A stretch of DNA of 64,000 nucleotides, taken from Bacteroidetes bacterium endosymbiont of Geopemphigus sp. (GTDB taxonomy: Bacteria; Bacteroidota; Bacteroidia; Flavobacteriales; Blattabacteriaceae). Positions within the stretch are counted from its first letter, which is position 1, and every line of letters begins with the position of its first letter. The notes under the pieces are model-generated. The model made no database searches and was not told where the DNA came from. It saw nothing but the letters and a program-made list of their open reading frames with translations. The stretch covers positions 302,449 through 366,448 of the forward strand of contig NZ_PEIH01000005.1 of assembly GCF_002904345.1 (NCBI RefSeq). The letters run 5' to 3'. The position numbers and the translations under genes were made by a program. Below, one piece after another: positions 8,499 through 16,507 of the stretch.

Positions 8499-9542
8499 CT
8501 ATAACGGTATAGTGTACTTTATACCTGTTTCTTTAAGAAAAAGAATCCTGGCAAGTAATAAATTTTTTAACAACCAAGGACTAAAAATAGCTAAAATATA
8601 GTATAACTTATATTTTAATAACCAATTCAAAAAATGATTTTTACCGTCACTTCTTTTATAAAAAAAGTATTGAAACATAGGTAGTTTGTTCTCTCTTCGA
8701 AACTCTTTCGATTTTTCAAAACACTCCTTTAAGAAAATTGGATCTCTGATTTGATTCCATGGGGGAAGAGGTGCTCCGCCATGCCTTATCAGGTAAAAAT
8801 GTAAACGATCTTTATAGTTTTTATATTGACTTTGATTAAAAGCTTTTATCAAGAGATCGTGACAGAAATAAAAGTCAATGAAATGCTTTCTGGTATAAGA
8901 AACATTGGTGATCGAGCCGGGTCTTTGTACATAATGGTAGTAGGCTTTATCTGTTTTCACCAGTTTATTTACCTCAAGAAAGACTATAAGTATAACAGTA
9001 TCTTCATAATATCTGCCTATAGGGAATTCGATTCCCTTAAAAAGCTTTCTTTTAAAAATTTTATTCCAGGCATAGCCACAGATCTCGTTAAAAACTGAAA
9101 AATCTTTTTTTAAATCAATACATTCATCGGGATGGTAAGTGAATTTCATCTTTTTCAAAACACTTCCACTCTCATCTTCCCAAATGGCATTAAATACGCC
9201 CATCTGTGCATTATACCGTGTGATCAGATCATACATCTCCTTACACAGCCCAGGCTCCACCCAATCATCCGAATCCACAAACATCAGATAATCTCCTTTC
9301 GCATGGCGCAATCCATAATTGCGCGCATCCGCCAAACCTCCGTTAGCCTTGACAATGGATTTTATCAAATGGGGATACAAAGCGGCATATTTATCAATAA
9401 TCACATGAGAGTTATCAGTAGATCCATCATTAATTACCAAGATTTCTATATCCTGAAAGCTTTGATTCACAAGAGATCGCAGACATTTATCTAAGTATTT
9501 TTCTACATTATATACCGGAACTATGATACTGATTTTAGGCAT
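8499..9542 (-). CDS. GT2-family glycosyltransferase
   Basis: A 347-residue GT-A enzyme that should transfer a nucleotide sugar to a growing surface glycan at the inner membrane. The N-terminus KISIIVPVYNVEKYLDKCLR, then VINDGSTDNS (about residue 37) and LMFVDSDDWVEPG (about 85, with the DxD-like metal site), are the standard WcaA/GT2 motifs. The C-terminal 100 residues are basic and hydrophobic and may contact the membrane. It lies 3 bases downstream of ugd and is probably co-transcribed with it, which suggests use of UDP-glucuronate or a derivative. It is the only intact member of three tandem copies. The last few codons run into sequence next to the ugd remnant, so the C-terminus may differ from the ancestral one. 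Confidence 0.93.
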   Translation of the reverse strand: MPKISIIVPVYNVEKYLDKCLRSLVNQSFQDIEILVINDGSTDNSHVIIDKYAALYPHLIKSIVKANGGLADARNYGLRHAKGDYLMFVDSDDWVEPGLCKEMYDLITRYNAQMGVFNAIWEDESGSVLKKMKFTYHPDECIDLKKDFSVFNEICGYAWNKIFKRKLFKGIEFPIGRYYEDTVILIVFLEVNKLVKTDKAYYHYVQRPGSITNVSYTRKHFIDFYFCHDLLIKAFNQSQYKNYKDRLHFYLIRHGGAPLPPWNQIRDPIFLKECFEKSKEFRRENKLPMFQYFFYKRSDGKNHFLNWLLKYKLYYILAIFSPWLLKNLLLARILFLKETGIKYTIPL

Positions 9543-9545
9543 ATT

Positions 9546-10859
9546 TTAACGGTTTATCTTCCTGCCTATTCCTTCATAATAAAAGCCCAGATCTTTCATC
9601 TCTTTGGGGTCCAGAAGATTTCTGCCGTCAAATATGACTTTTTGATCTATTTTATCTAATATCCGCTTAAAATCAGGTTGTGAAAATTCAGACCATTCGG
9701 TAAGGATCAACAAGGCATGCGCTCCAGAGAGCGCCTCATACATATCCTCAGTATAATGAATCCTCTTTCCGATATGTTTTTTAACATTATTCATCGCTAC
9801 CGGATCAAAAGCGGAAATCTTAGCCCCTGATAAGAGTAATTTCTCAATGATATCGAGTGAAGAAGCCTCGCGAATATCATCGGTATTGGCTTTAAAAGAA
9901 AGCCCCCACAAGGCGATTTTTTTATCTTTTAAACTTCCTTTAAAATATTTAAGGAGTTTATCGGCGAGTAAAACTTTTTGCTTTTTATTAACAGCTTCCA
10001 CCGTCTGTAAAATCTGAAAATCATACCCAAGCTCCTTGCCTGAGGATATAAGAGCTTTGACATCTTTAGGGAAACAACTCCCTCCGTAGCCTATGCCCGG
10101 AAATAAAAAACGATGCCCTATACGCCCGTCATAGCCCATGCCCAGACGGACAGAATCAATATCCGCTCCTGTAAGATCGCAAAAATTGGCCATCTCATTG
10201 ATAAAGGTAATTTTTGTGGCGAGAAAAGCGTTGGCGGCATATTTGGTCAATTCCGCCGAACGCTCTTTCATCACCAATAAGGGAATACCACGGTCCGTAT
10301 AAGGTTTGTAAAGCTTTCGCATCAGCTCAACGGCGCACTCGCTGCCCGAGCCGATGATAATACGGCTTGGTTTTTGAAAATCTTCCACGGCAAAACCCTC
10401 CCTTAGAAACTCGGGATTCGATACCACATCAAAAGGAGCTCCCCTGCTCTGCTGAGAAATACTATCGCGCACCTTCTCGGAAGTTCCTACCGGCACAGTG
10501 CTTTTATTAACGATGACCTTATATTCTTTAAGACTCTTTCCTATGGCTTGCGCCACATCGAGCACATGAGACAAATCCGCCGAGCCGTCTTGCCCGGAAG
10601 GGGTGGGAAGAGCGAGAAAAATCAGATGAGACTCTTTAAACGCTTCTTCTAAAGAGGTGGTAAAAAAAAGGCGCTTGTCCTGGATATTTTCTTTAAATAT
10701 CTCCTCGAGCCCGGGCTCATAAATCGGGATCTTACCCCCTTTCATAGCGAACACCTTTTGCTCATCGACATCCACGCAGATAACATGGTTTCCACGATCC
10801 GCCAGGCAAACCCCCGTCACCAGGCCTACGTATCCTGTTCCTATAATGGCTATATTCAT
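9546..10859 (-). CDS. ugd: UDP-glucose 6-dehydrogenase
   Basis: Oxidises UDP-glucose twice with NAD to UDP-glucuronate, a precursor of acidic surface polysaccharides. The 437 residues are full length. MNIAIIGTGYVGLVTGVCLA is the N-terminal NAD-binding site; FLREGFAVEDFQKPSRIIIG and KYAANAFLATKITFINEMAN form the central helix and catalytic Lys/Asn region; GIGYGGSCFPKDVKAL near residue 250 holds the nucleophilic Cys; and FKANTDDIREASS follows in the C-terminal domain. It is the first gene of a ugd-GT2 pair on the minus strand. A fragment of a second copy lies at 8222-8497. Confidence 0.97.
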   Translation of the reverse strand: MNIAIIGTGYVGLVTGVCLADRGNHVICVDVDEQKVFAMKGGKIPIYEPGLEEIFKENIQDKRLFFTTSLEEAFKESHLIFLALPTPSGQDGSADLSHVLDVAQAIGKSLKEYKVIVNKSTVPVGTSEKVRDSISQQSRGAPFDVVSNPEFLREGFAVEDFQKPSRIIIGSGSECAVELMRKLYKPYTDRGIPLLVMKERSAELTKYAANAFLATKITFINEMANFCDLTGADIDSVRLGMGYDGRIGHRFLFPGIGYGGSCFPKDVKALISSGKELGYDFQILQTVEAVNKKQKVLLADKLLKYFKGSLKDKKIALWGLSFKANTDDIREASSLDIIEKLLLSGAKISAFDPVAMNNVKKHIGKRIHYTEDMYEALSGAHALLILTEWSEFSQPDFKRILDKIDQKVIFDGRNLLDPKEMKDLGFYYEGIGRKINR

Positions 10860-10984
10860 GTAAGAAATGTATACGACAAATCTACCAACAAAAACAATAC
10901 TTTTGTAAGGGTTTTAAAAACTCTTATAATGAGCATTCCTATGAAAAAAAGATGAAAAAATTCATGTAAAAAATCTACAGGATA

Positions 10985-11245
10985 GAAAGATAAAAAAGGA
11001 AAAATCACCATGCTTACCGTCTATGATTACTCCATGGCGAGATTGCTTGATCAAGCTGGCGTGGACATCATTTGGATCAGATGATCTACCACGACACCTG
11101 TGTGAAACGTGGCGTATCGTGCGCTTTAGTGGTGGCTGATTTGTCCTTTGGAAGTTACCATACTCCGGATAAATCGCTTGCATCGGTCATACGCATGATG
11201 AAAGAGGACAATGTAGAAGCGGTAATTGAGTCTGCGTACCGGAGA
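10985..11245 (+). pseudogene. panB: panB 5' remnant (ketopantoate hydroxymethyltransferase)
   Basis: From ATG 11010 the plus strand reads MLTVYDYSMARLLDQAGVDI, the conserved start of PanB, then jumps by an internal deletion to DQMIYHDTCVKRGVSCALVV and ADLSFGSYHTPDKSLASVIR, ending KEDNVEAVIE at about 11240. The part with the VGDS metal-binding motif is deleted, so the gene is dead. Homology stops at the position where PanB continues with (L)EGG. The continuation, starting with GGVEIQEEV, is found at 49836, 38.6 kb away on the same strand. Confidence 0.9.
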
Positions 11246-11326
11246 ATATCGGTAAGAGATAAAAGAATTATTTTTAGCTTAAAGTATTTGCGAAGAATTT
11301 TTTTCCAAAAAATCCTTAATGATCTG

Positions 11327-12325
11327 TTACTTGATAATGTCTAAAGTTTTTTTTATCGTATTTATAACTTGCTTTACATTGGGATACCATGCTTCTATGA
11401 GATTCGGTGCGTAGGGCGCGGGTACATCTGGAAGATTGATCTTTCTAATCGGGGCATCCAGATAATCAAAGGCTCTTTGTTGGACGACATGGGAAATTTC
11501 AGAGGCAATGGAAGCGAACGGCCAGGCTTCTTCGAGGATGACCATATGGTTGTTTTTTTTAACCGAGTCTATAATCGTATCATAATCCAGCGGACGTAAC
11601 GTCTTTAAGTCTATAACCTCTATTTCAATGCCTTCTTTTGAAAGATTCTCCGCAGCGTCCATCGCTACTTTCATGATCTTTCCAAATGATACCAGTGTCA
11701 GATCTTTTCCTTTTTTTTTAATATCCGCTCTGCCTATGGGCAGGGTGTATTCCTCTTGTGGAATCATCATTTTATCGCCATACATCTGCTCAGATTCCAT
11801 AAAAATTACAGGATCTTCATCGCGAATAGCCGATTTGAGAAGCCCTTTGGCGTCATAAGGATTGGAAGGGATGACTACCTTCAGACCTGGGCAGTTGGCG
11901 TACCAATTTTCAAAGGCTTGTGAGTGCGTGGCGCCCAACTGGCCAGCAGATCCGGTAGGTCCTCTAAAAACAATCGGAATATTCCATTGACCTCCGCTCA
12001 TCTGACGCATTTTTGCTGCGTTATTGATGATTTGATCTATACATACAAGAGAGAAATTGAACGTCATATATTCGATGATCGGACGACAGCCATTCATTGC
12101 TGAGCCTACGCCGATACCTGAAAAACCGAGCTCTGAAATCGGTGTGTCGATAACTCGTTTGTCGCCGAATTCCGCTAACATTCCTTTGGAAGCTTTATAA
12201 GCGCCATTGTATTCCGCTACTTCTTCGCCCATTAGATAGATGCTGGGGTCTTTTCTCATCTCTTCGCTCATAGCTTCGGCAATTACTTCTCTGAAAGTCA
12301 TCTCTTTCACAACAGGGCTACTCAT
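11327..12325 (-). CDS. pdhB: Pyruvate dehydrogenase E1 component, beta subunit
   Basis: Beta chain of the thiamine-dependent E1 enzyme that decarboxylates pyruvate for acetyl-CoA synthesis. MTFREVIAEAMSEEMRKD near the start, LMGEEVAEYNGAYKASKGML, VIDTPISELGFSGIGVGSAM, GPTGSAGQLGATHSQ and LEEAWPFASIASEI are the family hallmarks, and the length (about 332 residues) is normal. The frame is open up to 12379, but the start at 12325 (MSSPVVKEMTF) is preferred because the extra 18 residues have no family counterpart. The alpha subunit is not in the window. It stands alone and converges with the panB 5' remnant. Confidence 0.95.
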   Translation of the reverse strand: MSSPVVKEMTFREVIAEAMSEEMRKDPSIYLMGEEVAEYNGAYKASKGMLAEFGDKRVIDTPISELGFSGIGVGSAMNGCRPIIEYMTFNFSLVCIDQIINNAAKMRQMSGGQWNIPIVFRGPTGSAGQLGATHSQAFENWYANCPGLKVVIPSNPYDAKGLLKSAIRDEDPVIFMESEQMYGDKMMIPQEEYTLPIGRADIKKKGKDLTLVSFGKIMKVAMDAAENLSKEGIEIEVIDLKTLRPLDYDTIIDSVKKNNHMVILEEAWPFASIASEISHVVQQRAFDYLDAPIRKINLPDVPAPYAPNLIEAWYPNVKQVINTIKKTLDIIK

Positions 12326-12379
12326 TTTCGATAAAAATAATAAATAATGCTGAGCAAAGTTAACCAAAATAGAATACAC

Positions 12380-12585
12380 TTTATAAGTGTTGTACTTTTT
12401 GAAATTGTGTGGATTTATCTCTCTTTAAAGGTTCAGGGAATAGGAAGAGAAATTAAAGATTTTATTGACAACTCTTTCAATACTGAGCTCTGTGATTAAA
12501 GATATCGTATGAATTGTATAAATTTGCTGAACCAGAATAGTTCTATAATCACATATTTTGAATAAAGGCAGGTTTATGCTTTTTT
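12380..12585. other. Divergent intergenic region pdhB / nuclease gene
   Basis: About 200-260 bases between the divergent pdhB and bifunctional nuclease genes must hold both promoters. A TATAAATTTG block at 12517-12526 fits the Bacteroidota -7 consensus TAnnTTTG (TAAATTTG, 12519-12526), about 60 bases before the ATG at 12586. No good -33 TTG is at the right distance, so this is a weak assignment. Confidence 0.3.
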
Positions 12586-13194
12586 ATGAAATTAATTCCG
12601 CTGAAGATACATGGTATGTCCTATAGCCAGACGCAGACCGGTTCTTATGCGCTTTTGCTTAAGGAAAACTCTACACAACGCCAGGTGCCTATTATCATAG
12701 GGGGCAATGAAGCACGTTCCATTGCCGTAGCGCTTGATAAAAATATTCATGTACCCAAACCCTTTACACATGATTTATTTGTAAACTTTTCAAGGGCTTT
12801 TCATATCGATGTGAAGTCTGTAGTAATTTACAAGCTTATAGATGGCCTGTTTTTTTCTCACATCCTTTTTGAGAGGGAAAAAATTCAAGAAAGGATAGAT
12901 TCCAGAACTTCAGATGCTATTGCATTGGCCATTCGTTTTCATGCACCTATTTATACCACCAAAGAGATCTTTGAAAAAGCTAGTATACATTTAGAGAAGG
13001 ATAAAAATTTTGATAAATCTGAATTTTCTTTTCAGTCTTTAAAATTTCCTTCGGAAAAAAAAGTGACAGAAAACTCTGTCGATCTAAAAAAGATGACCAA
13101 ACCCGAGCTCGTCAAATTTCTTAATCGGGCTATTGAACGCGAGGATTATAAACTAGCGGCTCTTGTAAAAGTTGAGCTAGATAAACGAGTATAA
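12586..13194 (+). CDS. Bifunctional nuclease family protein (DUF151) with UVR-like tail
   Basis: A 202-residue protein. The first 130 residues match the DUF151/bifunctional nuclease domain: VPIIIGGNEARSIAVALD near residue 33, RPFTHDL-like PKPFTHDLFVNF, and IDSRTSDAIALAIRFHAPIY near 105. The C-terminus MTKPELVKFLNRAIEREDYK (about residues 165-185) followed by AALVKVELDKR resembles the UvrB/UvrC interaction motif. This fusion is common in Bacteroidota. The nuclease name comes from a plant homologue, so the real role is uncertain; a nucleic-acid function is likely. It lies 15 bases upstream of the nucleoside transporter gene, so the two probably form an operon. Confidence 0.88.
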   Translation: MKLIPLKIHGMSYSQTQTGSYALLLKENSTQRQVPIIIGGNEARSIAVALDKNIHVPKPFTHDLFVNFSRAFHIDVKSVVIYKLIDGLFFSHILFEREKIQERIDSRTSDAIALAIRFHAPIYTTKEIFEKASIHLEKDKNFDKSEFSFQSLKFPSEKKVTENSVDLKKMTKPELVKFLNRAIEREDYKLAALVKVELDKRV

Positions 13195-13209
13195 TTATAT
13201 ATTTGACGC

Positions 13210-14460
13210 ATGCAAAGGTTTACTGGTCTTCTGGGGATTATTTTTATTCTTGGTCTCAGCTATTTATTTTCCAACAATCGAAAAGCTATTAATTATCGTC
13301 TTGTACTAAAAGGTTTACTCCTTCAGACCGCTATTGCTCTTTTTATCCTTAAAACAGATATTGGTTCAAGAATTTTCCAAAAAATAGGCGTTCTCATTAC
13401 CCGTGTTATTGAAGAGAGCTCACGTACGGGAGCTGATTTTGTCTTTGGTGTTTTAGTCCGTGAGGAAGTCCTCTCAGATAAACTAGGCCCCGGGCATGCA
13501 TTTATTTTCTTTTTCAATGTTACCGCCACAGTGATCTTAATATGCGTTTTGGTAGGAATTTCCTATCATCTGGGAATTATGCAGCGACTCGTTTCCTGGG
13601 TAGCGCGTATTGTGCATCGTTTAATGGGCATCAGCGGTGTTGAAGCGATCTCTAATGTAGCGAGCGCTTTTGTAGGGCAGGTGGAAGCCCAGATTATGAT
13701 CAGGCCTTATCTTAAAGGCATGACCGTTTCAGAGCTCTTAGCTTCTATGTCAGGAAGCATGGCATGTATAGCCGGTGGTGTAATGGTTATTTATATGGGC
13801 TTTGGAATTCCCGCAGAGTATCTTCTGGCGGCCAGTCTTATGGCAGCTCCTGCCGCCTTAGTGATTTCTAAAATCGTTTATCCTGAAACTCATGAGTCTG
13901 AGACTAGAAAAAATGTAAAGCTCGCTGTAGAAAAAGAATCATCTGGTCTACTCGATGCCATATCTCGCGGCTGTAGCGATGGTCTTAAGATATCGCTTAA
14001 TATATCAGCTATGCTTATCGGTTTCATGGCTCTTGTAGCTATGATCAATCTTTTTTTGAGCTGGTTAGGGCCTTACCTAGCAATTCCTGATTTAAGCATG
14101 AGCTATATTTTAGGAAAACTATTTTTTCCCCTAGCTTGGCTCATGGGAGTACCCTCGAAAGATGTGGATATAGCAGGTTCGCTTATGGGAACAAAATTAG
14201 TCATCAATGAATTCGTGGCCTATTTGCAATTAAAAGATCTTATAGCTCTTCGTACACTCGACGCCAAGACCATCACCATATTGAGCATCGCACTCTGCGG
14301 TTTTGCCAATATCGGATCCATAGGCATTCAAATCGGAGGAATTGGCGAGCTAATTCCAGAGCGTCGAAAAGATCTCGCATATCTCGCCTGGCGTGCGCTT
14401 TTATGTGGTACTTTGGCTTCTTATCTTTCAGCTACCATTGCCGGTTTATTGATGTATTAA
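13210..14460 (+). CDS. NupC/CNT-family nucleoside transporter
   Basis: A 416-residue inner-membrane protein of the concentrative nucleoside transporter family, importing nucleosides with H+ or Na+. Hallmarks are GVEAISNVASAFVGQVEAQI near residue 144 (the G-x-E-S-x-N-x-x-A-x-F-x-G-Q-T/V-E element), MSGSMACIAGGVMVIYMGFG, and in the second half MGTKLVINEFVAYLQL and LCGFANIGSIGIQIGGIGEL. About ten membrane spans are expected. Its 3' end overlaps the convergent folA by 29 bases. It fits the neighbouring thyA and folA genes as part of nucleotide supply. Confidence 0.95.
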   Translation: MQRFTGLLGIIFILGLSYLFSNNRKAINYRLVLKGLLLQTAIALFILKTDIGSRIFQKIGVLITRVIEESSRTGADFVFGVLVREEVLSDKLGPGHAFIFFFNVTATVILICVLVGISYHLGIMQRLVSWVARIVHRLMGISGVEAISNVASAFVGQVEAQIMIRPYLKGMTVSELLASMSGSMACIAGGVMVIYMGFGIPAEYLLAASLMAAPAALVISKIVYPETHESETRKNVKLAVEKESSGLLDAISRGCSDGLKISLNISAMLIGFMALVAMINLFLSWLGPYLAIPDLSMSYILGKLFFPLAWLMGVPSKDVDIAGSLMGTKLVINEFVAYLQLKDLIALRTLDAKTITILSIALCGFANIGSIGIQIGGIGELIPERRKDLAYLAWRALLCGTLASYLSATIAGLLMY

Positions 14461-14950
14461 ATTTTTTTCGGTAGTTAATGTAACTAAAAGCCTGAGGGTG
14501 TTGTTTATTGCAAGGATGATATTCTTCGCTTATCTTTTCCCAATACCGTTCGTTGATCTCAGGAAATAAGGCATCTCCTACAAAATCGGCATGTACTCTT
14601 GTGATGTTTAACTCATCACATAGGTTTAAAGACAAGGCGTATATTTGCGCGCCTCCTATGATAAAAGCTTTTTCTACATCAAAAGATAACGCTTTTTCAA
14701 AAGCTTTTTGTAAAGAAGAAACTATTCTGGCATTTTCAGTGCTATACTCAGGGTTTTTACTGATAATAATATTTTCTCTGCCAGCTAAGGCTTTCCCTAA
14801 GGATTCAAAGGTTTTTCGGCCCATGATCACCGCTTGCGAAAAGGTAAGCTTTTTAAAACGTTTGAGATCATCGGGTAAATGCCAGATCAAGCGATTTTTA
14901 TCACCGATGATCCCATTTTCGGCAACCGCTGCGATGAGAATACGCTTCAT
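14432..14950 (-). CDS. folA: Dihydrofolate reductase
   Basis: Reduces dihydrofolate to tetrahydrofolate with NADPH, needed after each ThyA turnover. The 172 residues show the classic pattern: IAAVAENGIIGDKNRLIWHL with the substrate-binding site, DLKRFKKLTF, VIMGRKTFESLG, and AFIIGGAQIYAL for the NADPH loop. It is the last gene of a minus-strand run thyA - M1 aminopeptidase - sugar MFS - folA, and starts 10 bases after the MFS gene stop. Its 3' end overlaps the convergent nucleoside transporter gene by 29 bases. The C-terminal tail (KKFNTSINRQW) is slightly longer than usual. Confidence 0.97.
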   Translation of the reverse strand: MKRILIAAVAENGIIGDKNRLIWHLPDDLKRFKKLTFSQAVIMGRKTFESLGKALAGRENIIISKNPEYSTENARIVSSLQKAFEKALSFDVEKAFIIGGAQIYALSLNLCDELNITRVHADFVGDALFPEINERYWEKISEEYHPCNKQHPQAFSYINYRKKFNTSINRQW

Positions 14951-14960
14951 TAAATGAAAA

Positions 14961-16382
14961 CTACGCCTGAATTTCCTGATATTTTTTATAGCCGTATAGT
15001 CCGTAAAAGGCTAGGTAAGCATAGCAGATAATGGGTATAAGAAAAGATAAGCGTATGCCGGCATAGTCAGCCAGAATCCCTTGTAGCGGAGGCAAAAGTG
15101 CGCCGCCTACCGCAGCCATAATCATCAAAGAAGAGCCCTGAGAGGTGTCTTTTTCAATATCCCGAACGCCCAGGCTGAAAATTATCGGAAACATAATCGA
15201 ATTAAAAAGACCTATCCCTAATATAGACCACATCGCACAATGAGATCTTCCAAAGATTCCCACTAACAGAGCTATAATAATCATGAACGAAAAAATGTAA
15301 AGGGTTCTTTGAGGAGCTTTGGAACCTACAATGAAAGCCAAAAGGTTGATGAAAATCAAGCCCCAGTAATACTCAATGCCTATTATATCAAAGCTTTTAA
15401 CCATCTGAGAGAGGTAAAAGTATACAGCTGTAAATATAACCGCGCTATAGAGTACTTTCTTTTTTTTGGAAATACCGCTGAGAAATACCGCTCCAAAAAA
15501 TCTGCCGATCATAGCGCCTCCCCAGAAAAAAGAGAGATAATGCGCTGCTTTATCCTCAGGAAATCCAGCAATATCTTTCGAGCCAAGGAAATTTACTATG
15601 AAGCTTCCTATACCTACTTCTCCGCCTACATACATAAAAATACCGATCATCCCGTAAATAAGTTGTCTGTATTTAAAAAATATGTTACTTCCTGCATTTT
15701 TCCTCCCTTCTTCTTTGTATTTTATTTCAGGCAGCCTGGAAATTTTCACGATGAGCGCCAATGACAAAAGTATAAGAGTGATGATTAAATAAGGGGCTTT
15801 AAGTGTTTCTATGCCTGAAGAGCTCATTTCATCGCTTATCGTCTTTAATATGAGCAGTCCCCCTGCTAAAGGGGCAATAGTAGTCCCCACAGAATTAAAA
15901 GCTTGGACAAGATTGAGTCGCCCTGAAGCGGTCTCGGGCTTTCCCAGCAGCGTTATGTAAGGATTAGCACCGATTTGAAGAATCGTAATTCCTGAGGCCA
16001 ATATAAATAGCGCTAGCAAAAATAAAGCATAAGAGCTTGCGTTGGCTGCCAGATAAAATAAGAAACTCCCTACGGAGGAGATCAACAAACCGATGATAAG
16101 CGCATTTTTATATCCCATCTTTAAAATGGGATCTCCTTTTTTCAGGGAAAGAAAATAGTAAACGCCTGAGATAATAAAATAAGCTAGAAAAAAACAAAAC
16201 TGAATTAGCATTGACTGAAAATAACTCAACTGAAAAACGCCCCTAAATTTAGGAATTAATACATCGTTCATACTTGTAATAAATCCAAATATGAAGAACA
16301 ATGAACTAATTACGGTCAGAGGCATCGTATAATTCCCAGATAATTTTACGCGAGCTGAGGGAACAGGGTCAGTTGAGGTCAT
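14961..16382 (-). CDS. FucP-like sugar MFS transporter
   Basis: A 473-residue major facilitator with twelve predicted spans, close to the glucose/galactose and L-fucose:H+ symporters of Bacteroidota. Typical pieces are FFIFGFITSMNDVLIPKFRG near residue 30, QIGANPYITLLGKPETASGR with NLVQAFNSVGTTIAPLAGGL near 135-165, and MFPIIFSLGVRDIEKDTSQG near 400. The NPY..LG.PE..S.RL signature is strong. It probably imports a hexose with protons. It lies in a minus-strand run with thyA and folA, 10 bases from folA, and is followed upstream by a 125-base gap to the peptidase gene. Confidence 0.93.
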   Translation of the reverse strand: MTSTDPVPSARVKLSGNYTMPLTVISSLFFIFGFITSMNDVLIPKFRGVFQLSYFQSMLIQFCFFLAYFIISGVYYFLSLKKGDPILKMGYKNALIIGLLISSVGSFLFYLAANASSYALFLLALFILASGITILQIGANPYITLLGKPETASGRLNLVQAFNSVGTTIAPLAGGLLILKTISDEMSSSGIETLKAPYLIITLILLSLALIVKISRLPEIKYKEEGRKNAGSNIFFKYRQLIYGMIGIFMYVGGEVGIGSFIVNFLGSKDIAGFPEDKAAHYLSFFWGGAMIGRFFGAVFLSGISKKKKVLYSAVIFTAVYFYLSQMVKSFDIIGIEYYWGLIFINLLAFIVGSKAPQRTLYIFSFMIIIALLVGIFGRSHCAMWSILGIGLFNSIMFPIIFSLGVRDIEKDTSQGSSLMIMAAVGGALLPPLQGILADYAGIRLSFLIPIICYAYLAFYGLYGYKKYQEIQA

Positions 16383-16507
16383 ATGTTTTTAAATTTTTAG
16401 ATAATGAAACGCGTGGGTTAAAATGATTAAAATTCTAAAAAAAGAGTTTTTTCAGTACAGATCTATTTTTCTTCTTATCTTCTTAAATCTTGCATAAGAG
16501 ATTCTTT

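Noticed and set aside
11327-12379. Longer pdhB start at 12379
   Set aside because: The extra 18 residues (MYSILVNFAQHYLLFLSK) have no counterpart in the family; ATG 12325 fits.
15309-15764. 151-codon plus-strand open frame inside the sugar transporter gene
   Set aside because: The minus-strand MFS protein is intact and family-like; the antisense frame has no features.
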